Positions 34,700-43,476 of a stretch of DNA of 64,000 bases are shown here, piece after piece. This DNA is from Prauserella_A sp040645195. GTDB taxonomy: Bacteria; Actinomycetota; Actinomycetes; Mycobacteriales; Pseudonocardiaceae. The translations under genes and the position numbers were made by a program. Numbering within the stretch: the first letter of the stretch is position 1; the number at the start of each line of letters is the position of its first letter. The notes under the pieces were generated by a model. It saw only the letters and a program-made list of their open reading frames with translations. It ran no database searches and was not told the DNA's origin. Location of the stretch: NCBI RefSeq assembly GCF_040645195.1, contig NZ_JBEYXW010000019.1, positions 1 to 64,000 of the forward strand, written 5' to 3'.

Positions 34700-35641
34700 A
34701 TGAAACGCCTTGTGACGGGGACGGCGGCGGTGGGTGCCGCGACCCTCGGTTACGCCGTCGGCATTGAGCGCCGGCGCTGGACACTACGTACCGCGGAACT
34801 GCCGGTACTCGGCAACGGCGCGCGGCCCATCCGGGTGCTCCACGTGTCGGACCTGCACATGCTGCCCGGGCAGGAGTCGAAGCAGCGCTGGGTCGCTGCG
34901 TTGGACAGGCTCGAGCCCGACCTGGTGGTCAACACCGGCGACAACCTCGCCCACCGGCGTTCCGTGCCCGCCGTCCTGCGTGCCTTCGGGCCACTGCTCA
35001 ACCGGCCTGGTGTCTTCGTGTTCGGCAGCAACGACTACTACGCCCCCAAGCCGAAGAACCCCGCCCGGTACCTCATGCCGAAGGGCCGCAAGAAGCGCAC
35101 CCACGGCAAGCACCTGCCATGGCGCGACCTGCGTGCTGCGTTCATCGAACGCGGCTGGCAGGACCTGACACACGTGCGGCGCTCATTCACGGTCGCGGGG
35201 CAGGAGATCTTCGCGGCCGGGGTCGACGACCCGCATCTACACCGGGATCGCTATGTCGACATCTCCGGACGCGCGACCAATGGCGCAGTCCTGCGGCTCG
35301 GCATCACCCACTCGCCCGAACCGCGGGTGCTCGATCCCTTCGCCGCAGACGGCTACGACCTCGTGCTGGCCGGGCACACCCACGGCGGCCAGCTGCGGAT
35401 CCCCGGCATCGGCGCACTGGTGACCAACTGTGATCTCGATCGGTCACGGGCACGTGGCGTCTCGCGATGGGGCGCCGACATGTGGCTGCATGTCTCGGCC
35501 GGGCTCGGAACCTCGCCTTACGCCCCCGCGCGGTTCGCCTGCCCACCGGAAGCCACGCTGTTGACGCTGGTCCCGCACGATTCCGCAGCGCCTGCGCAAC
35601 GGAAGGCAGCCCGCCGGAAGGCCTCCAGCGACGTCCGCTAA
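34700..35641 (+). CDS. Metallophosphoesterase, membrane-anchored
   Basis: 313 residues from ATG 34700, with AAGG 7 nt upstream; GTG 34697 is the alternative. A short N-terminal hydrophobic helix precedes a calcineurin-like domain: VLHVSDLHML, VNTGDNLAHR, GSNDYY (in place of GNHD), GITHSPEP and LAGHTHGGQLRIPG, which together supply the two-metal ligands. It resembles YaeI/YkoE-type phosphodiesterases acting on lipid-linked substrates. Position matches Rv3683. The basic C-terminal tail is unusual but short. Confidence 0.92.
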   Translation: MKRLVTGTAAVGAATLGYAVGIERRRWTLRTAELPVLGNGARPIRVLHVSDLHMLPGQESKQRWVAALDRLEPDLVVNTGDNLAHRRSVPAVLRAFGPLLNRPGVFVFGSNDYYAPKPKNPARYLMPKGRKKRTHGKHLPWRDLRAAFIERGWQDLTHVRRSFTVAGQEIFAAGVDDPHLHRDRYVDISGRATNGAVLRLGITHSPEPRVLDPFAADGYDLVLAGHTHGGQLRIPGIGALVTNCDLDRSRARGVSRWGADMWLHVSAGLGTSPYAPARFACPPEATLLTLVPHDSAAPAQRKAARRKASSDVR

Positions 35642-35670
35642 ACTGTGTGCCGACCCAAAGAGCAGTACCT

Positions 35671-35744
35671 CGGGGTGTGGCGCAGCTTGGTAGCGTGCCT
35701 CGTTCGGGTCGAGGAGGTCGTGGGTTCAAATCCCGCCACCCCGA
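35671..35744 (+). tRNA. tRNA-Pro(CGG)
   Basis: 74-nt cloverleaf. The acceptor stem CGGGGTG pairs with CACCCCG, with discriminator A. The anticodon arm CCTCG-TTCGGGT-CGAGG has loop TTCGGGT and anticodon CGG, reading the proline codon CCG. The T arm is GTGGG-TTCAAAT-CCCGC. CCA is not encoded. It lies 29 bp after the phosphoesterase and 10 bp before a strong terminator. Confidence 0.96.
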
Positions 35745-35754
35745 CGGAAGAGCT

Positions 35755-35803
35755 GGAAGAGCCGTGTTCGCTGGAAAGCGCGAACACGGCTCTTCCTTTT
35801 TGT
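35755..35803 (+). terminator. Intrinsic terminator after tRNA-Pro
   Basis: A 17-bp stem (35755-35771 with 35780-35796), 8-nt loop, then TTTTTGT. One of the few hairpins here with a true T tract. A G/C-homopolymer-rich stretch follows (35808-35860) with no evident gene. Confidence 0.93.
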
Positions 35804-35951
35804 CTTGTGGGGGCGCAGCCCCCACGCCCCACCCGGGGGGCCCGCCCCCCGGACCCCCGGTGACCCGGCCCCGGATCGGCTTCGGTGGAACCGGTCATTC
35901 GTGAGTCGTGAGGGCTATCGTCTCTGCCTCGTGCCTAATCGGACGGTCTCC

Positions 35952-36659
35952 TCAGCGGGTGGCTAGTAGTTCTGTCCAGCATTGGCTGAACTCGCCCTTG
36001 CCGTCACGCACCCACATCCATGCCGACCGCGCGGCGCTCGCCAGCTGCAGGTCGTGCTGGACCCCGATCGCCGCGGCGAGGTTCGTTTCCACCTGCTCGG
36101 CCAACTCCCCGTAACCGACACCCGGATGGTGCCGGGCACGGGTCCGGACATCCCGGAACCCTGCACGCTCCGCCCAACCGGCCACATGTCTGCCCGCGAA
36201 GGGGTCACCACCCGCCCTGCGCTGCAACAAGTACAGCCCGCGCAGGGCGGCGTCGACATTCGCCGTCCTCGGCCGCAGCTTCGCTCGACTCCAATCCGAT
36301 GTGGACAGAGCAAGCAGTCCGCCGGAACGCAGAACCCTGGCGAACTCCGCCAGCGCCAGAAGCGGATCGGCCAGCTGCTCCAACAGCGCATGCGAATACA
36401 CGACATCGACGGTCGACGGCGGCAGGGGAATCCGGTACGGCTCCGCCACCACGAAGTCCACTGTGGACACATGGGCGCGGTCCGCCGCCTTGCGCGCGAA
36501 TGCCACGCTGGCCGGATCGGCATCCATCCCGAGCACGTGTATCGGGTGCGTGGCGGTGCCGAGACTCAGCGTGATCGCGCCACGGCCGCAGCCGACGTCG
36601 AGTACCCGCATCCCCGGCCGCAGCAAGGGCAGGACGAAACCCGCGTAACCCTCCAGCAC
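35952..36659 (-). CDS. SAM-dependent methyltransferase, class I
   Basis: 235 residues from GTG 36659. That start is chosen because TAGTCT lies 7 nt upstream, as in other leaderless genes here, while a GTG at 36704 would overlap the divergent peptidase start. The Rossmann motif I is MRVLDVGCGRGAITLSLG, motif II VLGMDADPASV, then VVYSHALLEQLADP and LRSGGLLALSTSD. The overall plan is that of small-molecule methyltransferases (Methyltransf_11/25). Substrate unknown. It shares its promoter region with the S9 peptidase. Confidence 0.85.
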   Translation of the reverse strand: MLEGYAGFVLPLLRPGMRVLDVGCGRGAITLSLGTATHPIHVLGMDADPASVAFARKAADRAHVSTVDFVVAEPYRIPLPPSTVDVVYSHALLEQLADPLLALAEFARVLRSGGLLALSTSDWSRAKLRPRTANVDAALRGLYLLQRRAGGDPFAGRHVAGWAERAGFRDVRTRARHHPGVGYGELAEQVETNLAAAIGVQHDLQLASAARSAWMWVRDGKGEFSQCWTELLATR

Positions 36660-36694
36660 CCCGGTAAGACTACGGACCTGGCAAAATTGCAGGG

Positions 36695-38518
36695 GTGACC
36701 ACACAGCATCCGGCAGCTCAGGTTCCCGACCAGCTCTTCGCCGACCCGGTCGTCGAAGCGCGGTGGCGGGCCCGGTTCGAGGCGCCCCGGGTGTCGGTGC
36801 CCGACTGGACGCTCGACGCCCCGGACGCCAACACCTACGTCTCCAATGCCAGTGGGGTGTGGGAGGTCTACGCGTGGGACCGCTCCACCGGCGAGCATCG
36901 GCAGGTCACCGACCGGCCGAACGGCACCCTGCACGCGACGACCTCCGCGGACGGCAAGTGGATCTGGTGGTTCAACGACACCGACGGTGACGAGTTCGGC
37001 TCGTGGGCACGAGAGCCCTTCGCCGGCGGCAGCGCGGCGGCCAAAGCCCTCGCTGATGTGCCCGACGGCTACCCTGCCGGGCTGGAGATCGGCCACCAGC
37101 TCATCGCGGTCGGCGTGTCGACCGACGACGGCAGCGCGCTCTACGCGCACCGCGACGGAACCACCGTCTGCTTCTACACCCACGAGGACGACGCGGGCGT
37201 GTCCGTGCTCTCCCGGGACGAGCGCCTGCTCGCCATCTCGCACTCCGAGCACGGCGACTCGCGCCACCCCGCGGTGCGTGTGCTCGCGTGTGACGGCTTC
37301 ACCACCGTCGCCGACAAGTGGGACGGCGAGGGCAAGGGCCTCACGGCGCTGGCGTTCTCCCCCAGGCACGGCGACACCCGGCTGCTCGTGGTGCACGAGC
37401 GCCGCGGCCGCGAGGAACTGCTGATCTGGGACGTCGCCACCGGCGCCGAGCAGGAGATCGAACTGGACCTGCCAGGAGAGGTCTCCGGTGACTGGTACCC
37501 CGAGGCCGACGCGCTGCTGATCATGCACTTCCACGAGGGCCGCAGCACACTGCACCGCTACGACCTCGCCACCGGTGTCCGGTCGTCAGTGGACACACCG
37601 GCGGGCTGGATCGGCGACGCGAGCGTGCGGCCGGACGGCGCGGTGGAGTACTCCTGGTCGAACGCGGCACAGCCCACGCTCGTGCGGGCACGGGCGGCCG
37701 ACGGCACCGACGCTGTGCTGCTCACGCCACCCGGCGACCAGGCACCCGGATCGCTGCCGGTGACCGACGCGTTCGTGACCGGACCGGGTGGGCGGATCCA
37801 CGCGCTCGTCTCCCGCCCAGAAGGCGATGGCACCGCGCTGCCGACCGTCTTCCTGCTGCACGGTGGCCCGCATGCCGCTGACGAGGACCGCTTCTCCGGC
37901 TACCGGGCAGTCTGGCTCGATGCCGGATTCGCCGTGGTGGAGGTCAACTATCGCGGTTCGACCGGATACGGGTCGGCGTGGCGGGACGCGATCGAGGGCA
38001 GGCCCGGTATCACCGAGCTCGAGGACGTCGCGGCCGTGCACGACTGGGCGGTCAGCAGCGGGCTGGCCGATCCTGCGCGGTGCATCGTGGCCGGTGCGTC
38101 CTGGGGCGGGTACCTGACGCTGCTCGCGCTCGGCACCCAGCCGGGGCGCTGGGCGGCCGGGGTCGCGGGGGTACCGGTGGCCGACTACGTGGCTGCCTAC
38201 GAGGACGAGATGGAGCAGCTCCGGTCGTTCGACCGCGCCCTCTTCGGCGGATCGCCGACGGATGTGCCCGCTGTGTATGAGGAATGTTCACCCATCACCT
38301 ACGTCGACAACGTCGACGTGCCGGTACTCGTCCTGGCCGGCGACAACGATCCGCGCTGCCCGATCCGCCAGGTCGAGAACTACCTCGACAGGCTCGCCGC
38401 ACGAGCGGTGCCGTATGAGTTCTACCGCTACGACGCCGGTCACGGTTCCCTGGTGATCGCCGAGACCATCAAACAGACCGCCATCGAGGTCCACTTCGCA
38501 CTGCGCGCACTGCGCTGA
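36695..38518 (+). CDS. S9-family (prolyl oligopeptidase/acylaminoacyl) peptidase
   Basis: 607 residues from GTG 36695. The N-terminal part, about 360 residues, is a beta-propeller (repeated blocks such as GKWIWWFNDTDGDEFG and RLLVVHERRGREELLIWD). The C-terminal alpha/beta hydrolase has HGGPHAADEDRF, the nucleophile elbow GASWGGY with Ser469, the acid in GDNDPRCP and the His in GHGSL. No signal peptide, so cytosolic peptide turnover is likely. CAAAAT stands 7 nt before the start (leaderless-like). Confidence 0.93.
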   Translation: MTTQHPAAQVPDQLFADPVVEARWRARFEAPRVSVPDWTLDAPDANTYVSNASGVWEVYAWDRSTGEHRQVTDRPNGTLHATTSADGKWIWWFNDTDGDEFGSWAREPFAGGSAAAKALADVPDGYPAGLEIGHQLIAVGVSTDDGSALYAHRDGTTVCFYTHEDDAGVSVLSRDERLLAISHSEHGDSRHPAVRVLACDGFTTVADKWDGEGKGLTALAFSPRHGDTRLLVVHERRGREELLIWDVATGAEQEIELDLPGEVSGDWYPEADALLIMHFHEGRSTLHRYDLATGVRSSVDTPAGWIGDASVRPDGAVEYSWSNAAQPTLVRARAADGTDAVLLTPPGDQAPGSLPVTDAFVTGPGGRIHALVSRPEGDGTALPTVFLLHGGPHAADEDRFSGYRAVWLDAGFAVVEVNYRGSTGYGSAWRDAIEGRPGITELEDVAAVHDWAVSSGLADPARCIVAGASWGGYLTLLALGTQPGRWAAGVAGVPVADYVAAYEDEMEQLRSFDRALFGGSPTDVPAVYEECSPITYVDNVDVPVLVLAGDNDPRCPIRQVENYLDRLAARAVPYEFYRYDAGHGSLVIAETIKQTAIEVHFALRALR

Positions 38519-38523
38519 AGTCG

Positions 38524-39003
38524 TCAGGCCTGCTGGGCCTGCCACATCCAGTGCTGCTTCTCGAGCTCGGCAGCGATGTCGAGCAGCAGGTCCTGGGTGA
38601 CGAGGTCACTCTTGTCCGTCTCGTCGATGCGAGCGCGCAGTCGCCGGATGATCCTGGCGAGGCTCTCCACGATGGCCTCGATCGTGGCCTGCGTGGTCTG
38701 CCAGTTGTCGGGATACTCCGGCATGCCCGAACTCGTCACGACCGTCTTCGCCTTGCCGTTGGGCGACACACCGATCGCGTTGGCACGCTCGGCGACATCA
38801 TCGGTGTAGCCCCGCGCGGCCGACACCAGGTCGTCGAGCTGCAGATGCACGCTGCGGAAGTTCTGGCCAACGACGTTCCAGTGCGCCTGCTTGGCGATCA
38901 GCGAAAGGTCGATGAGGTCCACGAGAGTCGACTGCAGCACGTTCGCCGTCTGCTCCTTGTCGCTCTCCTTGAGCGGGCTCGTGATCGGCGAGTTGGCCAT
39001 CAT
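38524..39003 (-). CDS. dps: Dps-family ferritin-like DNA-protection protein
   Basis: 159 residues. The Dps ferroxidase residues are visible: KQAHWNVVGQNFRSVHLQLDD (His41, His53, Asp57/58) and VAERANAIG (Glu). It forms dodecamers that oxidise and store iron and protect DNA in stress. The N terminus is ANSPITSPLKESDK after two Met codons; ATG 39003 or 39000 may be used. It converges on the S9 peptidase with a 5-bp gap. Confidence 0.95.
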   Translation of the reverse strand: MMANSPITSPLKESDKEQTANVLQSTLVDLIDLSLIAKQAHWNVVGQNFRSVHLQLDDLVSAARGYTDDVAERANAIGVSPNGKAKTVVTSSGMPEYPDNWQTTQATIEAIVESLARIIRRLRARIDETDKSDLVTQDLLLDIAAELEKQHWMWQAQQA

Positions 39004-39063
39004 CCCTGTCCTCTCTACGCGAGTGCCTGGACGGGGCTACCCGTTTCGGGTTGGCCGAAACCG

Positions 39064-39639
39064 CTACAGGGCGCGCCGGGCGATGCCGAACTCGACGACC
39101 TGGCGCCCGATCAGTCGCAGGTTTTTGACGACCTTCTCCTCGGAGGCGCCGCCGGCCTCGTCGAACTTGACCTCGGCCGTGTTCACGGCGGCGCCGAGCG
39201 GGGTCGGCCACCCGCGCAGCGCATGCGCGATCGTGCGCAGCTGGTTGAGCGTGGTGACCGCGGCCTGCCAGCCGTATGCGACGGCGATGAGGCCGACGGC
39301 GCGCCCGTCGAGGTAGGGCCGGGTGTCACCGCGCAGGTCCTCGACGTAGTCAAGGGCGTTCTTCACCAGCCCGGACAGCGCACCGTGGTAACCGGGTGAC
39401 ACCACGATCAGCCCGTCGGCAGCGCGGATCGCCTCCACCAGCTGCACCGCTTCGGCAGTGCGGTCACCGATTCCGGCGTCGTAGAACGGCAAAGTCAGCG
39501 CGCTCCCTGTGACCGCGGAGACCTCGGCGCCGGCGTCCTGTGCACCGGCGAGCGCGATTCGCATGGCACGCTCAGACTGTGAACCGTCGCGGAGCGAGCC
39601 GCCGATACCGAGCACCCTGATCGCACGAGTCGAAGTCAC
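39064..39639 (-). CDS. NADPH-dependent FMN reductase
   Basis: 191 residues with flavodoxin-like fold: VLGIGGSLRDGSQSERAM (FMN phosphate loop), PFYDAG, VVSPGYHGALSGLVKNALDYV (the family signature) and GLIAVAYGWQAAV. It supplies reduced flavin or acts as a quinone or azo reductase. The start GTG 39639 is tentative. The gene lies upstream of dps on the same strand, separated by 60 bp; both fit oxidative stress. Confidence 0.92.
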   Translation of the reverse strand: MTSTRAIRVLGIGGSLRDGSQSERAMRIALAGAQDAGAEVSAVTGSALTLPFYDAGIGDRTAEAVQLVEAIRAADGLIVVSPGYHGALSGLVKNALDYVEDLRGDTRPYLDGRAVGLIAVAYGWQAAVTTLNQLRTIAHALRGWPTPLGAAVNTAEVKFDEAGGASEEKVVKNLRLIGRQVVEFGIARRAL

Positions 39640-39735
39640 CAGTCGAGGCTAGACCTTCTAGTTAGGTCGAGGGCTAGGCCGATTGACCGGGACCTCGATC
39701 ACACCTGGCACCGATTGCTACTGACGGGAGCAAGC

Positions 39736-40800
39736 ATGGCCGTACCGCTTCAGATTCGCGTGCAGGCCGCTGCAGCACAACTGCTGTACTCGCTGCCCCG
39801 GCCGCTCCGCCGACTTCTCGCGGGCTCGCCGATTCGCCTCGATGGGCAGGAGCTGGCACTCGACGCACAGCTGCTCCTGCGCCTGCAGCGGTTGTCAGGA
39901 GCATCGCTGACCCGCGATGGCGTGCCCGTCGAACGCGCCAGGGCCGAACTCGAGATGTCGCGGCAGCTGGTGAGCGGCAAGCCCATCGAGCCAGTGCGAA
40001 CTCGGGACATCGCCATTCCCGCCGACCACGGGGAGCTGCCTGCGACGCTCTACACGCCGGAGAATCTCGCGCCGGGTTCAGGGCTGCTCGTCTTCTACCA
40101 CGGCGGCGGCTGGGTGCTCGGCAACGGCGCCAGCCACGACAACACCACGCGGTTCCTCGCCAAGCACGCGGGAGTGCGCGTGCTGTCGGTGGACTACCGG
40201 CTCGCCCCGGAACATCCGTTCCCCGCCGCGCAGGAGGACGCGATCACCGCGTTCGACTACGCCCACGCCAAGGCCACCGAACTCGGCGCCGACCCCAGCC
40301 GGATCGCTGTCGGCGGCGACAGCGCGGGCGGCAACCTGGCAGCCGTGACCGCGCAGGTCACCACCCGGCGTGGCGGCCCGGCGCCTGCCTTCCAGCTGCT
40401 GATCTACCCCGCCGTGGACGCATCCGTCCGCCGCCGCTCGCGGGAGCTGTTCGGCGATGGCTTCTTCTTGACCGACGAGGGCATGACGTGGTTCCTCGAC
40501 CGCTACGCACCGAATGCGGTCGACTGGACCGACGCCCGGCTCTCCCCGCTGCTCAGCGTGGACCTCACCGGGCTGCCACCCGCCTACATCGCCACCGCAG
40601 GGTTCGATCCGTTACGCGACGAAGGCGAGGCCTACGCCGCACGGCTGGCCGACGCGGGGGTGCCGGTCGCGCTGAGCAGGCAGGAGGACCTGATCCACGG
40701 ATACGTCATTTTCCTGGGCATCGGCACCCGATTCCGCGAGGCGACGGCGGAAGCAGCAGGCGCATTGCGAATGGGACTCGGAATAGCCAACGCAAAATAG
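39736..40800 (+). CDS. HSL-family alpha/beta hydrolase (esterase/lipase)
   Basis: 354 residues from ATG 39736, with GGGAG upstream. The hormone-sensitive-lipase motif FYHGGGWVLGN, DYRLAPEHPFPAA, nucleophile elbow GGDSAGGN (Ser196), Asp in FDPLRDEGEAYA and His in DLIHGYV are all present. An N-terminal cap (residues 1-80) starts with a helix that could touch membrane. It acts on ester substrates; natural substrate unknown. The stop overlaps the first base of the terminator stem. Confidence 0.93.
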   Translation: MAVPLQIRVQAAAAQLLYSLPRPLRRLLAGSPIRLDGQELALDAQLLLRLQRLSGASLTRDGVPVERARAELEMSRQLVSGKPIEPVRTRDIAIPADHGELPATLYTPENLAPGSGLLVFYHGGGWVLGNGASHDNTTRFLAKHAGVRVLSVDYRLAPEHPFPAAQEDAITAFDYAHAKATELGADPSRIAVGGDSAGGNLAAVTAQVTTRRGGPAPAFQLLIYPAVDASVRRRSRELFGDGFFLTDEGMTWFLDRYAPNAVDWTDARLSPLLSVDLTGLPPAYIATAGFDPLRDEGEAYAARLADAGVPVALSRQEDLIHGYVIFLGIGTRFREATAEAAGALRMGLGIANAK

Positions 40801-40839
40801 CGGAATCCGGCGTGGAATTGCTTCCACGCCGGATTCCGC
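40800..40839. terminator. Hairpin between convergent esterase and secreted protein genes
   Basis: Perfect 18-bp stem (40800-40817 with 40822-40839), loop TTGC, then CTCCCCCC. The first base is the last base of the esterase stop codon. Confidence 0.88.
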
Positions 40840-40860
40840 TCCCCCCTCAGGTGATGTGGA

Positions 40861-41385
40861 TCAGGGCACCGGCACCGGGACCGGCAGCGGGGGCAGCGCC
40901 GGTACCGGAAGCGCGCCGAGCAGGGAGCCCAGCAACGCCTTCAGTGTGTCCAGCAGCCCCTGCAGCAACCCGTTGAGCATGCTCAGCGGATCAGGCAGCC
41001 CAGGCAGGCCCGGCAGCTGGTTGGTGTACGCGCGCGGCTCAGCGGCCGAGTCGGCGAGGATCCTGCTGGCCTCCGACTGCTGGTCCTTTGCCATGCCGGC
41101 CTGGTCCTTCGCCTCGGCCTGGATCGAGTAGACCTGTCCCACGGCCAGGTCCGTGAGCAGCGGGTCCAGTGCCGCAAGGGTGTCCTGCGTGCCCTTGACG
41201 TCGCCCGCGTAGGCGACCCTGGCCAGCTGGTCGCGCAGCTCGAGAACCTGCGCGCTGGCGGCCTCGGTGCTCGACGATCCCTTGCCCCCGCCGACCGTGC
41301 CCGCCGCCGCCACTCCCGACGACGTCACAGCCAGCACCGCTCCCGCAGCAACTGCAGCGATAGCGCGAGCAATTTTGCCTTTCAT
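40861..41385 (-). CDS. Small secreted protein with Pro-rich tail
   Basis: 174 residues. A Sec signal (MKGKIARAIAAVAAGAVLAV, cleaved near VAAAG) precedes a helical region (EAASAQVLELRDQLARVAYAG, then TLAALDPLLTDLAVGQVYSIQAEAKDQ) and a C-terminal hydrophobic stretch ending in repeated Pro-Val/Pro-Leu (ALPPLPVPVPVP). No cysteines. Probably a cell-envelope or extracellular protein of unknown role. Its start ATG follows AGGTAGAAA. Confidence 0.75.
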   Translation of the reverse strand: MKGKIARAIAAVAAGAVLAVTSSGVAAAGTVGGGKGSSSTEAASAQVLELRDQLARVAYAGDVKGTQDTLAALDPLLTDLAVGQVYSIQAEAKDQAGMAKDQQSEASRILADSAAEPRAYTNQLPGLPGLPDPLSMLNGLLQGLLDTLKALLGSLLGALPVPALPPLPVPVPVP

Positions 41386-41787
41386 TTTCTACCTCCCGGC
41401 CTCCATAAGCCCAACGGGATAAATGAATACCAACCGTGTCGGGGATCCACCACCGGATCACCGAGAGGGGAAGTTTCCAACAATTACCGGACGGATTCGC
41501 CAGCGGCACATGAGACCCGCAACTGATGAAAATCGCGGGTCCCTCGTTCGCCCGGAAGACCACAGTGTCCGCAGTGGACACTACGCTCCGCATGCGGTTC
41601 ACCCGTGCGCGCAGCCGGGTAACCCGTACCGGCGTAATCGGCAGCGGCCGCGTCAGGTCACCCCGTGGTGCGGGCGTGTCGGGTAGACCACAGCTCCTCG
41701 GTTCACCCACGCATGTCGCAACCACCACAAGCGAACGGATCCAAAAGAAGTTGCACGAGCGTACCAACTTGGGGTTATCTCGATGCC
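41386..41787. other. 402-bp divergent intergenic region
   Basis: It lies between the secreted protein gene and the second MFS gene. The left half should hold the secreted-protein promoter; I see no clear boxes. The right end has a good sigma-70-like promoter at 41751-41780. No coding frame with convincing codon use. Confidence 0.55.
41751..41780 (+). promoter_or_regulatory. Sigma-70-like promoter for a leaderless MFS gene
   Basis: -35 TTGCAC (41751-41756), 18-bp spacer, -10 TTATCT (41775-41780). The GTG at 41788 lies 7 nt after the -10, so transcription should begin at the start codon. Confidence 0.65.
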
Positions 41788-42978
41788 GTGCCGCTGCAGC
41801 CATACCTCCGAGTCCTGCGCATCCCCGGAATGCCGGCATCAACCGTGGCGATCGCACTCGCGCGACTGCCCATGACCGCGATGAGCATCACGCTGACGCT
41901 GCACATCGTCAGCGACCTCGGCCGCGGCTACGGCGCCGCGGGGCTCGTCGGCACAGCGACGACGGCGGGGACGGCCGTGGCTGCCCCGCTCGTCGGGCGG
42001 ATGATCGATCGGCACGGGCTGCGCCCGGTCGTGGCGGTCTGCGGCATCGTCTCGGCGGCGTTCTGGACGAGCTCGCCGCACCTGCCCTACCCCGTGCTGC
42101 TGGTCGCGGCCCTGCCCGCCGGTGCTCTCGTGCTGCCCGCAGGTTCGATCGCACGCCAGGTGATCACCGCGCTCGTGGCCGAACCGCAGCGACGGACGGC
42201 CTTCTCGCTGGACGCGATCTCGCTCGAGGCGACGTTCCTGATCGGCCCGGCAATCGGCATCGCGGTGGCCACCGGGCTCTCCTCGACTGTCGCGCTGACC
42301 GGAATCGGCGCGGTCTCCGCCGTCTGCGCCGCGGCGCTGTACCTGCTCAACCCACCGACCCGCACCCCGGAGGAAGCCGAGCGGTCCACTGGCCGGCGGC
42401 CTCCGCTGCGGGTGTGGCTCGACCGGCGCCTCTTCGCGACGCTGCTCATTGCGATCGGCGCGCTGTTCGTCCTCGTGGGCACCGAGCTCGCGGCACTGGC
42501 GGCCCTGCGCGAGTCCGGCGACGTGGCCTGGACCGGCGCCTTGATCGCGGTGATGGCCGTTGCCTCCCTACTGGGCGGATTGGTACACGGCGCGGTGCGG
42601 CGTTCCCTGTCGCAGCTGCCGTTGATGGTCCTGCTGGCGGTCCTCGTGCTCCCGGCGGGGCTCGTGACCGAGCCGTGGTGGTTGCTGGCGCTGGTGCTGA
42701 TCCCGACGAACGTGGTCTGCGCACCGACGCTGGCCGCCACCACGGAATCGGTGAGCAGGCTCGCGCCGCCCGAGGTGCGGGGCGAGGCAATGGGTCTGCA
42801 GGACTCGGCGACCCGCATCGGGCTCGCCCTCGGCAGCCCCGTCGTCGGGTTCGTCATCGACAGTTCCCAGCCCGGCTGGGGTTTCGTGGCCGCGGGCGCG
42901 GGCGGGTTGGTGTTCGCCGCGGTGGGCGCGGCGCTGCAACGGCGCCCGGCCCGCGCTCGCGTTCGGGTGCCCGTCTAG
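41788..42978 (+). CDS. MFS transporter, probable exporter
   Basis: 396 residues from GTG 41788; a longer frame to 41665 would cross the promoter. Twelve hydrophobic segments, with APLVGRMIDRHGLRPVV as the loop 2-3 motif and FSLDAISLEATFLIGPAIG in helix 5. In plan it parallels the MFS protein at 22287 (which has FSYEAISMEVFFILGPGLAG), so the two look like distant paralogs. Substrate unknown. The stop overlaps the convergent lipoprotein gene by 4 bp. Confidence 0.88.
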   Translation: MPLQPYLRVLRIPGMPASTVAIALARLPMTAMSITLTLHIVSDLGRGYGAAGLVGTATTAGTAVAAPLVGRMIDRHGLRPVVAVCGIVSAAFWTSSPHLPYPVLLVAALPAGALVLPAGSIARQVITALVAEPQRRTAFSLDAISLEATFLIGPAIGIAVATGLSSTVALTGIGAVSAVCAAALYLLNPPTRTPEEAERSTGRRPPLRVWLDRRLFATLLIAIGALFVLVGTELAALAALRESGDVAWTGALIAVMAVASLLGGLVHGAVRRSLSQLPLMVLLAVLVLPAGLVTEPWWLLALVLIPTNVVCAPTLAATTESVSRLAPPEVRGEAMGLQDSATRIGLALGSPVVGFVIDSSQPGWGFVAAGAGGLVFAAVGAALQRRPARARVRVPV

Positions 42979-43346
42979 AGGCAGGCCTGCCGCAGCTGTT
43001 CCAGGTTGTTGAGGTTGCGCTGCAACCACTGACTGAACGCCGACAGGTTGTCCAGCCGCTGCCGCTCCAGCTCGAGATAGCCATCGGCCATGGTCAGCAG
43101 CGTCTGCTTGACGTCCTGCTCGGCCACCTGGCTCGCCAGCTCCTGCAGGCGGTTGGCTTTCTCCTCGGCCTGCGCGATCACCTGCTCGGGGTCCACATTG
43201 GGGTTCAGGTTGGCCAGCCCCAGCGCCTCAGTGCAGACACTCGCCTTGCTCGCCACGGTGTTCACCTGGTCCACCGCCTCGTTGACCTCATCGCAACCCG
43301 TCAACAGCAGTAACCCGAGCGCGGCAAGCACACACCTCGTCAGCAT
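42975..43346 (-). CDS. Small helical lipoprotein
   Basis: 123 residues. The lipobox LLLLTGC gives a lipid-modified Cys18. The mature part is helical and rich in Gln, Glu, Leu and Asn (AEEKANRLQELASQVAEQD, then DNLSAFSQWLQRNLNNLEQLRQ) and ends with a Cys. A further Cys at VCTEALG may pair with it. No known domain. Outer-face membrane protein of unknown function. Confidence 0.82.
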   Translation of the reverse strand: MLTRCVLAALGLLLLTGCDEVNEAVDQVNTVASKASVCTEALGLANLNPNVDPEQVIAQAEEKANRLQELASQVAEQDVKQTLLTMADGYLELERQRLDNLSAFSQWLQRNLNNLEQLRQACL

Positions 43347-43476
43347 GTGCCGAACTTACCGGTGCGGCTCGATCTCATCCTTTGTGCCCACCCTCGGTCC
43401 GACCTGGGGACGACGCCTTGAGCGCATCCCGATCCCTAACGTCGACGCGCGGTGGAACATCGAACAGGGGAGGGAC

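Noticed and set aside
35808..35865. G/C-homopolymer stretch after the tRNA terminator as a special structure
   Set aside because: It can form several alternative hairpins, but without a gene or conserved motif I cannot support a function.
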